Source: Leifsonia sp. SCN 70-46 (lineage in GTDB: Bacteria; Actinomycetota; Actinomycetes; Actinomycetales; Microbacteriaceae). Taken from it: DNA of 64,000 bases. The stretch lies in NCBI GenBank assembly GCA_001725325.1, contig MEFY01000001.1, forward strand, positions 248,001 through 312,000, in the 5' to 3' direction. The translations under genes were made by a program, and so were the position numbers. Under the pieces are notes generated by a model that was given only the letters and a program-made list of their open reading frames with translations, had not been told where the DNA came from and searched no databases. This document shows positions 43,955 through 52,209 of this stretch, piece by piece (the stretch's first letter is position 1; each line of letters begins with the position of its first letter).

Positions 43955-44427
43955 TGACTCCGCGCCGCCCCGCCCTCACCCTGCTCCTCGCCGTCGCGGG
44001 CCTCGTGCTCGCCGGCTGCAGCGGTGTCGGCGGGGCAGCGCCGTCTCCCACGCCCACCGCCGACCCGGGCATCCCCGTGCGCGACCTCGCCGTCGGGGAC
44101 TGCATCGACAGCCACGGCCGGCCGGGCATCAGCGAGACCGTGCTCGTCGTCGGCTGCGGGGAGGAGCACGACAGCGAGGCCTACGCCGAGATCGTGCTCG
44201 ACGACGGCGGGTTCCCGGGCGACGCGGCGGTCAAGGATCGCGCCCAGGGCGGCTGCGCCGCCGACTTCGTCGAGTTCGCGGGCATCGACTACGAGTCGTC
44301 CAGCCTCGACTACGCCTACTACTACCCCACCCCCGGCAGCTGGGCGGACGGCGACCGCCGCATCCTCTGCCTCATCCTCGACCCCGCGGGAGCCGTGACC
44401 GGCACGCTCGAGGGCGCCGCCCGCTGA
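43954..44427 (+). CDS. Second lipoprotein with septum-formation-type domain
   Basis: A 157-residue lipoprotein with lipobox VLAGC (Cys22) and the same four-cysteine layout as its upstream neighbour: GDCI, VVGCGEEHDSEAY, QGGCAAD and ILCLIL, again with a tyrosine cluster (YAYYYPTPGSW). The two are clearly tandem duplicates. GTG at 43954 shares a base with the preceding TAG stop. It faces a LysR gene across 16 bp with no obvious terminator. Confidence 0.75.
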   Translation: MTPRRPALTLLLAVAGLVLAGCSGVGGAAPSPTPTADPGIPVRDLAVGDCIDSHGRPGISETVLVVGCGEEHDSEAYAEIVLDDGGFPGDAAVKDRAQGGCAADFVEFAGIDYESSSLDYAYYYPTPGSWADGDRRILCLILDPAGAVTGTLEGAAR

Positions 44428-44443
44428 GCTCGCCCCTCTCGAC

Positions 44444-45364
44444 CTAGAGGCGGTTCAGCGCGGGCGACCCCGACGCGAGCTCGTGCACCGTGGCGAGCAC
44501 GGTCTCGTGCAGCGCCGCCACGGCGGCCGACGGCGCGACGCCCCGCGGGCGCACCTCGCTGATGGTGCGCGTGAGCGTGGGCTCGCGCAGCGGGTTGGAG
44601 CGCAGCTCCGGACGGTTGACGAGCACCATCGCGGGCGCGATCGCCACGCCCAGCCCGCGCTCGACGAACCGCAGGGCAGAGTCCATCTCCGCGCCCTCGA
44701 GCACGACGCGCGGCACGAGGCCGGCGTCGTCGAACGCCCGGTCGGTGGTGCTGCGCAGGTCGTACGTCGAGCTGAAGACGACCTGCGGAGCCCGCGCCAC
44801 CTGTGCGAGCGTCACCGCGCGGTCGGCGTCGAACACCGTCGACCGCGCGGAGGAGATCACGACGAGCTCCTCCGACAGCAGCGGGACCACCGAGAACCGG
44901 CCCGTGCTCGCGGGGTCGGACGTGGTCACGAGCGCGAGATCGAGCTCGCCCGCGTCGAGCTGCTCCACGAGGGTGCGGGAGCCGTGCTCCGAGATCACGA
45001 GCTCGATCGACGGATGGTCGCGGTGGAAGTCGACGAGAGCCTCCGCGACGAGGCTGATGCACAGGGTCGGGGTCGCACCCAGGCGCACGCGGCCGCGCTG
45101 CAGCCCGGCGAGCTCCCCGAGCTCGCGCCGCACGGTGTCGGCGTCGGCGAGCATCCTGCGCGCGAGGGGCAGCAGGGTCTCCCCCGCCTCGGTGAGCACG
45201 CTGCCGGAGCGGTCGCGGCGGAACAGCTGCGTGCCGAGGTCGCGCTCGAGCGTCGCGATCTGGCGGCTCAGCGAGGGCTGCGCGAGGTGCCGCAGCTCGG
45301 CGGCGCGCGTGAACGTGCCACTCTCCACGACGGTCATGAAGCTCGCGAGCTGTTCCAGATCCAT
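44444..45364 (-). CDS. LysR family transcriptional regulator
   Basis: A 306-residue LysR regulator. The N-terminal helix-turn-helix runs through AELRHLAQPSLSRQIATLERDLGTQLFRR and the rest is the effector-binding fold. It starts 6 nt after TAGGCT on the minus strand. It is divergent from the flavoprotein gene at 45436 with 71 bp between, the classic LysR-target arrangement, so that gene is the probable target and a dicarboxylate the likely effector. Confidence 0.9.
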   Translation of the reverse strand: MDLEQLASFMTVVESGTFTRAAELRHLAQPSLSRQIATLERDLGTQLFRRDRSGSVLTEAGETLLPLARRMLADADTVRRELGELAGLQRGRVRLGATPTLCISLVAEALVDFHRDHPSIELVISEHGSRTLVEQLDAGELDLALVTTSDPASTGRFSVVPLLSEELVVISSARSTVFDADRAVTLAQVARAPQVVFSSTYDLRSTTDRAFDDAGLVPRVVLEGAEMDSALRFVERGLGVAIAPAMVLVNRPELRSNPLREPTLTRTISEVRPRGVAPSAAVAALHETVLATVHELASGSPALNRL

Positions 45365-45370
45365 GCGCCT

Positions 45371-45429
45371 AGCCTATGGATGATGTCATCAATATGCATT
45401 AGGCACATCTCGTCGCACGTTCCTAGCCT
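45371..45429. promoter_or_regulatory. Divergent promoter region with LysR-type dyad
   Basis: Leaderless boxes TAGGCT (45376-45371, minus) and TAGCCT (45424-45429, plus) lie 6 nt from their start codons. Between them is the dyad TGATG-T-CATCA (45381-45391), next to the lysR box. It is a good candidate for the LysR site. Confidence 0.55.
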
Positions 45430-45435
45430 CGAGGT

Positions 45436-47169
45436 ATGACTCATTCCGAGAAGCAGCTGTCCACGTCGGTGCTCGTGATCGGCACGGGAGGGTCGGGACT
45501 GCGCGCCGCGATCGAGCTCGCCGAGGCCGGGGTCGACGTGCTCGCCGTGGGCAAGCGGCCCAAGGCCGACGCGCACACCTCCCTCGCGGCGGGCGGCATC
45601 AACGCCGCCCTCGCGACGATGGACCCCGAGGACACCTGGCAGCAGCACGCCGCCGACACGCTCAAGGAGAGCTACCTGCTGGCCAACCCGCACACCGTGC
45701 AGATCGTCACGGAGGGTGCGGCGCGCGGCATCGAGGACCTCGAGCGCTACGGCATGCCCTTCGCGCGCGAGCAGAGCGGCGTGATCAGCCAGCGCTTCTT
45801 CGGGGCGCACACGTTCCGACGTACGGCGTTCGCGGGCGACTACACAGGCCTCGAGATCCAGCGCACGCTCATCAACCGCGCGGCGCAGCTCGAGATCTCC
45901 ATCATCGACACGCTCTACGTCTCCCGGCTCCTCGTGAAGGACAACGCCGTGTTCGGCGCGTACGGCTTCGACCTGCAGGATGGCACGCGCTACGTCATCC
46001 ACGCCGACGCCGTCATCCTCGCCGCGGGAGGGCACAACCGCATCTGGCGGCGCACGTCGAGCCGCCGCGACGAGAACACCGGGGACTCGTTCCGCCTCGC
46101 CGTCGAGGCGGGGGCGCGCCTGCGCGACCCCGAGCTCGTGCAGTTCCACCCGTCGGGCATCATCGAGCCCGAGAGCGCCGCCGGCACGCTCATCAGCGAG
46201 GCCGCGCGGGGCGAGGGGGGCATCCTGCGCAACGGCCTCGGCGAGCGGTTCATGGGCAAGTACGACCCGGAGCGCCTCGAGCTCTCGACGCGCGACCGCG
46301 TGGCGCTCGCGTGCTACACGGAGATCAAGGAGGGACGCGGCACCGCCAACGGCGGCGTCTGGCTCGACGTCTCGCACCTGCCGCGCGAGGTGATCATGCA
46401 GCGCCTGCCCCGCGTCTACCAGACCATGCTCGAGCTGCAGATGCTCGACATCACGAAGGAGCCCATCGAGATCGCGCCCACCGCGCACTACTCGATGGGC
46501 GGCGTGTGGGTGCGCCCCGAGGACCACGGCACGGATGTCGACGGCCTCTACGCGATCGGCGAGGCATCCTCCGGGCTCCACGGCGCCAACCGGCTGGGCG
46601 GCAACTCCCTCATCGAGCTGCTCGTCTTCGGCCGCATCGTCGGGCAGGCCGCCGCGGCGTACTCCGCGGGGCTCTCGGCGCAGAAGCGCTCGTCCGCCGC
46701 CGTGGACTGGGCCCGCGCCGAGGTCGACGAGCTGCTCGCCGCGGACGGCGAGGAGAACGTGCGCGCGCTGCAGCGGGCCATCCGCAACACCATGACCGAG
46801 CACGCGGGCGTCGTCCGCGACGAGGCGGGGCTGCTCGCCGGGCTCGCCGAGCTCGACGCCATCGAGGCGCGCATCGCCCACATCGGCGTGCACCCCGACA
46901 TCGCGGGCTACCAGGACCTCGCGCACGCGTTCGACCTCAAGTCCGCGGCCCTCGCCGCGCGCGCGACCCTGCAGGCCGCCCTCGAGCGGCGTGAGACGCG
47001 CGGATGCCACAACCGCAGCGACTACCCCGACCTCGACCCCGCGCTGCAGGTGAACCTGGTGTGGTCGGCGGACGGCACGATCGCCCACGAGGCCATCCCC
47101 GCGATCCCGGACGAGATCGCCGCGCTCATGCACGAGGAGGTCTCGGTAGCCGGGAAACTCGCGGAATAG
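45436..47169 (+). CDS. FAD-binding fumarate reductase/succinate dehydrogenase-type flavoprotein (orphan)
   Basis: A 577-residue flavoprotein. The dinucleotide motif VIGTGGSGLRAAIE is at 14-27, AHTSLAAGGINAAL holds His47 at the position of the covalent FAD histidine in SdhA/FrdA, and the active-site regions are FHPSG, STRDRVALA and HYSMGGVWV. It is not part of an sdh or frd operon: no iron-sulfur or membrane subunit is nearby. It may be a soluble fumarate reductase or an L-aspartate oxidase-like enzyme. Controlled, by position, by the divergent LysR. Confidence 0.85.
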   Translation: MTHSEKQLSTSVLVIGTGGSGLRAAIELAEAGVDVLAVGKRPKADAHTSLAAGGINAALATMDPEDTWQQHAADTLKESYLLANPHTVQIVTEGAARGIEDLERYGMPFAREQSGVISQRFFGAHTFRRTAFAGDYTGLEIQRTLINRAAQLEISIIDTLYVSRLLVKDNAVFGAYGFDLQDGTRYVIHADAVILAAGGHNRIWRRTSSRRDENTGDSFRLAVEAGARLRDPELVQFHPSGIIEPESAAGTLISEAARGEGGILRNGLGERFMGKYDPERLELSTRDRVALACYTEIKEGRGTANGGVWLDVSHLPREVIMQRLPRVYQTMLELQMLDITKEPIEIAPTAHYSMGGVWVRPEDHGTDVDGLYAIGEASSGLHGANRLGGNSLIELLVFGRIVGQAAAAYSAGLSAQKRSSAAVDWARAEVDELLAADGEENVRALQRAIRNTMTEHAGVVRDEAGLLAGLAELDAIEARIAHIGVHPDIAGYQDLAHAFDLKSAALAARATLQAALERRETRGCHNRSDYPDLDPALQVNLVWSADGTIAHEAIPAIPDEIAALMHEEVSVAGKLAE

Positions 47170-47225
47170 GCTTGCCGAATGGCCCGCGCGGGGGTTCTGG
47201 GAACAACAACGCGATAGCGACCCCA

Positions 47226-47617
47226 TGGTGGAGATGCGGGGAATTGAACCCCGGTCCACTGCTGTAATTCCGCGCCTTCTACGGGCGTAGTTCGTGAAAG
47301 CGTTCTACTCGGCTCTGACCTTTGCCACGAACAGCTAGGTCAACGAGCCCAGTCTCAGTTGAAGTCCCGCGGTCCCCTGAGGCTCAGGAACGCAGCAATC
47401 CTCCTAGATGACGTCAGGAACCGGGTCGGAGGCACCCCCGGGCTGACGGTCTCGTTAGTTGCGAAGGGGACTACGCCGCGAGGGCGAAGTCAGCCTTGGC
47501 AGAGACAGTGCTGTTGGAATTGGCACTTATTGTTTGCACGGATCGTTTACGAGATAACCGTGCGTCCTCGACCCGCTTCTCGCAGTTTTGCAGGCAATGT
47601 CGAAACCGATCATCCCC
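47226..47617 (-). ncRNA. ssrA: Transfer-messenger RNA (tmRNA)
   Basis: A 392-nt tmRNA that rescues stalled ribosomes with SmpB. The 5' end GGGGATG pairs with CATCTCC before the encoded ACCA at the 3' end, and the T-arm is GGGGTTCAATTCCCC. The tag reading frame at 47524-47471 ends in ADFALAA and a TAG stop. I infer a resume codon GCC and a tag ANSNSTVSAKADFALAA of 17 residues, longer than the Escherichia coli tag. Its partner smpB lies 5 kb away at 52735. Confidence 0.93.
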
Positions 47618-47659
47618 ATGGTTGCGTTGGGTCGCTATCGCGCTGTTGAGTTTCCAAAT

Positions 47660-47683
47660 GCTCCCCGAGGGGAGCCTTAAAGT
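47660..47683 (+). promoter_or_regulatory. Bicupin promoter with operator-like palindrome
   Basis: GCTCCCC-GA-GGGGAGC (47660-47675) is followed after 2 nt by TAAAGT (47678-47683), which ends 7 nt before the ATG at 47691. The palindrome would sit in the promoter spacer, where a repressor could act. Confidence 0.5.
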
Positions 47684-47690
47684 GTATCCC

Positions 47691-48743
47691 ATGACGTCAG
47701 AATCCCGCCATGTCAGATCTCTGCTCACCGCCGCCGAGTCGGTGCACGACAGCGAGCTCGGCTCGATCTCCCGCCTGACCGCCGACACGTTCCCGCTGCT
47801 GCACCGCATGTCGATCAAGCGCCTCGTGCTCGCGCCCGGCTCGATTCGCGAGCCGCACTGGCACGCGAACGCCAACGAGCTCACCTACTGCATCTCGGGC
47901 TCCCTGCTCGTGACGATATTCGACACGGCCGATGAGTTCTCGTCGTTCACCATCGGGGCCGGGCAGATGTTCCACGTCGACAGCGGCTCGCTGCACCACA
48001 TCGAGAACGTGGGAGACACGACCGCCGAGCTCATCGTCGTGTTCGGCAACGAGCGCCCGGAGGACTTCTCGCTGCGCGGCGCGTTCGGCGCCATGACCCC
48101 TGCCGTGATCGGCAACACCTACGACCTGCCCGCGGCCGACGTCGCGATGCTCCCGCGCGACACGGGCTCTCCGCTCATCGTGCGGCGCGAGGGAGCCCCC
48201 TCGATCCCCGACACCGCGGGGTGGGTCAACCGTCACAAGTTCGACGTCGAGGCCCAGGCCGCCCCGGTCAACGGCGCGACCGGATCCGCCCGGCTCGCCC
48301 GCTCGCAGTTCTGGCCGGCGCTCAAGGACCTCTCGATGTACTCGCTGCGCATCGAGGAGGAGGGTATGCGCGAACCGCACTGGCACCCCGTCACGGCGGA
48401 GATGGGCTACGTGCACCGGGGCCGGGCGCGCATGTCGATCCTCGACCCCGACGGCAGCGTCGACACCTACCTGCTCGGGCCGGGCGACGTGTACTTCATC
48501 CCCCGCGCGTACCCGCACCAGATCGAGGTCGTGGGCGACGACGAGATCCACTTCCTCGTGTTCTTCGACCAGCCCATGCCGGCCGACATCGGGTACCGGG
48601 CCTCCGCCTCGGTGTTCTCGCGCGAGGTGCTGGCGGCGAGCTTCGGCGTTGCCGAGTCGCAGCTGCCGCAGTTCCCGTTCACGCCCGTCGACCCGCTGAT
48701 CGTCGGTCGGGTCAACCCTGTCGACCCGACCGACGGGCAGTAG
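47691..48743 (+). CDS. Bicupin protein, oxalate decarboxylase-like
   Basis: A 350-residue protein with two cupin barrels. Each has the metal motif: REPHWHANANELTYCISG with His56, His58 and Glu63, and later REPHWHPVTAEMGYVHRG. A further His follows each (SLHHIENVGD, YPHQIEVVGD). The two-domain layout and motifs fit the manganese bicupin family of oxalate decarboxylases; activity is unproven. ATG at 47691 lies 7 nt after TAAAGT. A longer in-frame reading to 47496 would run through tmRNA and is rejected. Confidence 0.82.
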   Translation: MTSESRHVRSLLTAAESVHDSELGSISRLTADTFPLLHRMSIKRLVLAPGSIREPHWHANANELTYCISGSLLVTIFDTADEFSSFTIGAGQMFHVDSGSLHHIENVGDTTAELIVVFGNERPEDFSLRGAFGAMTPAVIGNTYDLPAADVAMLPRDTGSPLIVRREGAPSIPDTAGWVNRHKFDVEAQAAPVNGATGSARLARSQFWPALKDLSMYSLRIEEEGMREPHWHPVTAEMGYVHRGRARMSILDPDGSVDTYLLGPGDVYFIPRAYPHQIEVVGDDEIHFLVFFDQPMPADIGYRASASVFSREVLAASFGVAESQLPQFPFTPVDPLIVGRVNPVDPTDGQ

Positions 48744-48746
48744 GGG

Positions 48747-50114
48747 CTACTCCGCGGCGACCTTGAGGTCGTCGCTCTCGGCGAGGTCCATCACGGGGGG
48801 CTTCCGCGTGAAGAACCGCGTGATGACGAGCAGGATGACCACGCCCACGCCGAGCCAGATGAGGCCGTACGTGAAGGTGGGCTGCACGAGCGACGTCCAC
48901 AGCCACACCGAGAGCGCGAAGCCGATGGCCGGCGCGACGATGTACTTGAGGATCGCGACGCCCGAACGCTGCCTGCCGTCGATCACGTAGTGCTTGATGA
49001 CCGCGAGGTTCACGAAGCTGAAGGCCACGAGGGCGCCGAAGCTGATGACCGACGCGGCGATGTCGAGCGGGATGAAGATCGCGCCCAGGAGGCCTACGAG
49101 CCCCACGATGAGTACCGCGATCCACGGCGTGCGGAAGCGCGGGTGCAGCTGGGCGAACACGACGCTGGGCAGCTGGCCGTCGCGGCCCATCGCGAACAGG
49201 ATGCGCGAGACGCTCGCCTGCGACGTGATGGCCGAGGCGAAGCTGCCCGCGATGTACGCCGCGGTGAAGAACGCCGTGAGGGCTCCCCCGCCGATCCGCG
49301 TCATGAGCTCGAGCGATGCCGTGTTGGGGTCGGCGAAGTTCTCGAAGTCGGGGAACGCGAGGCCGGCGACCCAGGCCATGACGATGAACAGCACGCCGCC
49401 CACGAGGGTCGCGAGCAGGATGGCGCGCGGGATCGAGCGGCGGGCATCCTTCGCCTCCTCGGAGAGGGTCGAGACCGCGTCGAAGCCGAGGAACGCGAGC
49501 GCGAGCACCGCGGCCCCCGAGGCGAGGCTCTGCACCGTGGACGTGCCCGAGAAGAACGGGTCGAGGATGCCCGGCATCTGCCCGTTCGAGGCGACATAGC
49601 CGAGCGCCACGACCACGAACACGACGATGAACACGATCTGCACGCCGACGAGGGCGAGGTTCGCACCGGAGACGAGGCGCACGCCGATGACGTTGAGCAG
49701 CGTCACGACGACGACCGAGGCGACGATGAAGACCCACGACGGGATTCCCGGGAACGCCTCGTTGAGGTAGAGCCCGATGATGAGGTAGTTCAGCAGCGGC
49801 AGCGCGAGGTAGTCGAGCAGGAGCGTCCAGCCGGTGAGGAAGCCCAGGTGCGCGCCGAACGTCTTCTGCGTGTAGGTGTAGGCCGATCCCGCCACGGGGT
49901 ACGCGCGCACCATGTTCGCGTAGCTGTACGCGGTGAAGAGCATGGCGATCGTAGTCACGAAGTACGCGCCGGCGAGGTGCCCGCCCGTGAGCTGCGTGAC
50001 GAGGCCGTACGTCGTGAAGATGGCGAGCGGGAGCATGTACGCGAGGCCGAAGAGCGTGAGGGCGGGGGTGCCCAGCGCTCTCTTGAGACCGGTGGTGGAT
50101 GTCGACTCTGACAC
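48747..50114 (-). CDS. APC family amino acid permease
   Basis: A 455-residue transporter with about twelve helices of the amino acid-polyamine-organocation superfamily. Helix 1 contains TLFGLAYMLPLAIFTTYG, and EEAKDARRSIPRAILLATL after helix 6 is typical of the family. The substrate is not readable. GTG at 50114 follows GAAAGGA by 6 nt. A 16-bp LacI-type operator lies just upstream. Converges on the bicupin gene with a 3-bp gap. Confidence 0.87.
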   Translation of the reverse strand: MSESTSTTGLKRALGTPALTLFGLAYMLPLAIFTTYGLVTQLTGGHLAGAYFVTTIAMLFTAYSYANMVRAYPVAGSAYTYTQKTFGAHLGFLTGWTLLLDYLALPLLNYLIIGLYLNEAFPGIPSWVFIVASVVVVTLLNVIGVRLVSGANLALVGVQIVFIVVFVVVALGYVASNGQMPGILDPFFSGTSTVQSLASGAAVLALAFLGFDAVSTLSEEAKDARRSIPRAILLATLVGGVLFIVMAWVAGLAFPDFENFADPNTASLELMTRIGGGALTAFFTAAYIAGSFASAITSQASVSRILFAMGRDGQLPSVVFAQLHPRFRTPWIAVLIVGLVGLLGAIFIPLDIAASVISFGALVAFSFVNLAVIKHYVIDGRQRSGVAILKYIVAPAIGFALSVWLWTSLVQPTFTYGLIWLGVGVVILLVITRFFTRKPPVMDLAESDDLKVAAE

Positions 50115-50127
50115 GGTTGTCCTTTCA

Positions 50128-50143
50128 GGGGAAGCGCTTTCCA
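50128..50143. promoter_or_regulatory. LacI-type operator upstream of the APC permease
   Basis: On the minus strand TGGAAAGCGCTTCCCC is a near-perfect palindrome centred on GCGC, the standard form of LacI/GalR-family operators. It lies between a TACATT -10 candidate and the start codon. No LacI gene is in the window. Confidence 0.6.
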
Positions 50144-50216
50144 AACTGCGCTGACGGACAATGTACTCCTCCGGTGCCCAAGTGGATAGGTATTGGTCTG
50201 GTGCGAGAATGAACCC

Positions 50217-50897
50217 ATGACCGACACGATCATCACCGTCCAGGGCGAGTACTCCGCCTGGTACCCCGCCGAGCGCGCGACAGTGTCCGCGTCCGTCCAC
50301 GCGGACGGCCCGAAGCGCGACGCCGTCTTCGCGCGCGCCGTCGAGGCGTCGGACGCCGTGCGCAACCTCATCGAGAGCATCCACGACAAGGAGGCCGGGC
50401 CCATCACGTGGTGGACGTCCGACAGCGTGCGTGTCTGGTCGGAGCGCCCGTGGAACAACGAGGGCAAGCAGCTGCCGCTCGTCTACCACGCCGCCGTCGA
50501 CCTCACGGCGAAGTTCAAGGACTTCGAGGCCCTCTCGCGCTGGGTCGAGTCGGCCGCCGGCATCGACGCCGTGACCATCGGGTCGATCAGCTGGGACCTC
50601 ACGGATGCGACGCGCACGAGCGCGACGGTCGAGGTGCGCTCCCGCGCCGTGAAAGACGCGGTCGCCAAGGCGAGCGTCTACGCGCAGAGCATCGGCCTCG
50701 GCTCGGTCACGGCCATCGCCCTCGCCGACCCGGGGATGCTCGGCGACCCCTCGGGAGGCGCCATGCCCGCCCCGCCCATGATGGCGCGCGCGTCGATGAA
50801 GGCCCAGTTCGACAGCAGCGGCGGCGCGCAGCTCGCGCTCAAGCCCGAGGAGATCGCCGTCGCCTCGGTGGTCGACGCGAGGTTCGTCGCGAAGTAG
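50217..50897 (+). CDS. SIMPL domain (DUF541) protein
   Basis: A 226-residue protein of the SIMPL family: it begins ITVQGEYSAWYPAERATVSASV, has an alternating strand pattern and ends AVASVVDARFVAK. Most members are secreted; here no signal peptide is visible, so it may be cytoplasmic. Function unknown; the family is linked to stress tolerance. ATG at 50217 follows GAGAAT by 6 nt, a possible variant leaderless box. It faces the membrane paralog pair, nearly touching at the stop. Confidence 0.8.
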   Translation: MTDTIITVQGEYSAWYPAERATVSASVHADGPKRDAVFARAVEASDAVRNLIESIHDKEAGPITWWTSDSVRVWSERPWNNEGKQLPLVYHAAVDLTAKFKDFEALSRWVESAAGIDAVTIGSISWDLTDATRTSATVEVRSRAVKDAVAKASVYAQSIGLGSVTAIALADPGMLGDPSGGAMPAPPMMARASMKAQFDSSGGAQLALKPEEIAVASVVDARFVAK

Positions 50898-50898
50898 G

Positions 50899-51531
50899 TC
50901 AGAACACCGCGAGCAGCACGACGACGAGGCCGGCCGTGAAGAGGGCGGCCGCGCCGACGACGAGCCCGAACACGAGCCGCACCCCCGGGTTGACGCCCGC
51001 GACCCCTAGCAGGAACAGCGCGAACGCGAAGATCACCGACGCGGCCGTGAGCTGGTCGGACTTCGCGCCCACGGCGTCCGCGAGCAGGTCCGCCTCGTAC
51101 GACGCGTACTGCATCGACTGGGGCGCGGCGAACAGGGCAGCCTCGTACTCGGCGGCCGTGATGGGGAACAGCGACTCGTCGTAGCCCGCGGCGACCCACG
51201 CATCCCACGCGGCCCCGAGCTGCGGGGTCGCGCTGTCGATGAGCACGCGCTGCTGTGCCGTGATCTCCTCGAGGCGCTCGGGGTAGAGGATCGCCTCCTG
51301 GTTGTACGAGATGGCGTCGAGCATGCGGCGGGCGTCATCCTTGTAGATGAGCTGGGTGGTGAGCGCCTCGGTGAGGTTGCGGTCGCGCAGCTGCTGCGAC
51401 ACCGACGCGTACCGCGCCGACTCCCCCGCCCACACCGACGCCTGATAGGCCCCGAACGCCGTCGCCACGCTCACGAGGCCGAGCAGGATGGCCGTGACGA
51501 TCTCGAGCAGGTCGCGCGTCGACTTCGCCAT
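50899..51531 (-). CDS. Membrane protein of unknown function, second of tandem paralogs
   Basis: A 210-residue protein. One N-terminal hydrophobic helix (EIVTAILLGLVSVATAFGAYQAS) is followed by about 110 mainly helical polar residues and two or three hydrophobic helices at the C-terminus. The first helix closely matches that of the upstream gene, so the two are duplicates. No known domain is recognised. The ATG overlaps the upstream stop (TGATG), so they are translated together. Confidence 0.75.
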   Translation of the reverse strand: MAKSTRDLLEIVTAILLGLVSVATAFGAYQASVWAGESARYASVSQQLRDRNLTEALTTQLIYKDDARRMLDAISYNQEAILYPERLEEITAQQRVLIDSATPQLGAAWDAWVAAGYDESLFPITAAEYEAALFAAPQSMQYASYEADLLADAVGAKSDQLTAASVIFAFALFLLGVAGVNPGVRLVFGLVVGAAALFTAGLVVVLLAVF

Positions 51532-52166
51532 CAGAAGGCCGCCGATGCCAGGGCGAGGCCCGCGAGGAAGACGACGACACCGAGCGCGAGCACGCCCGCG
51601 CGCACGGCGGCGAGCCGGTTCACGCCCGCGATGCCGAACACGAACAGCGCGAGGGCCTGGATGAGGGCGGCCTGCGCGAGGATGCCCGACTTCGCGCCCG
51701 TGCGCGAGGCGAGGTCGCCCGCCACGAGGGCCGCGTGCGAGTAGCTCTGGTACCAGCCGTCGCGCACCTGCAGGTAGGCCTCGTCGAGCAGCGGATCCCC
51801 GTCCGCGGGGAACCCGGCGGACTGCCACTCGTGCCAGATGTCGGCGAACCCGGGCGTCGCCTTCGTGAGCTCGATGTCGACCTTGGTCAGGTAGAAGAGC
51901 TTGTCGAGGTCCGCGGCCTGGGCGGCCTGGGCGTCGTAGGTGCGGGCGGCGAGACTCGCCTCGGTGTCACCGCGGCGCGCGTAGTCGGCGAGCACCGCCT
52001 GCGAGACGCTCACGTCGCGGGCGTCCTGCGCGTCCTGCGCCAGGTCGGCCGCCTGCTGCGACCACGACGAGGCTTGCCACGCGCCCAGGGCGGTCGTGAC
52101 CGACACGAGCCCGAGCATGACGGCGGTCACGATCTCGAACCCGCGGGTCGACGTCGGCGCAGTCAT
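51531..52166 (-). CDS. Membrane protein of unknown function, first of tandem paralogs
   Basis: A 211-residue protein with an N-terminal hydrophobic helix (EIVTAVMLGLVSVTTALGAWQAS), a polar middle part of about 110 residues and two or three C-terminal helices. It has the same plan as the following paralog. Start at 52166 is preferred over the in-frame ATG at 52175 because TTGAAT ends 7 nt before it. A paired membrane sensor or channel is possible, but nothing in the sequence shows it. Confidence 0.75.
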   Translation of the reverse strand: MTAPTSTRGFEIVTAVMLGLVSVTTALGAWQASSWSQQAADLAQDAQDARDVSVSQAVLADYARRGDTEASLAARTYDAQAAQAADLDKLFYLTKVDIELTKATPGFADIWHEWQSAGFPADGDPLLDEAYLQVRDGWYQSYSHAALVAGDLASRTGAKSGILAQAALIQALALFVFGIAGVNRLAAVRAGVLALGVVVFLAGLALASAAF

Positions 52167-52209
52167 GACAGGCATTCAACCAGATCGCGCGCGCTGGTAC
52201 GGTATCGCT

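Noticed and set aside
47496-47690. Upstream extension of the bicupin gene through tmRNA
   Set aside because: The region is ssrA on the other strand; the cupin fold and a -10 box both point to the ATG at 47691.
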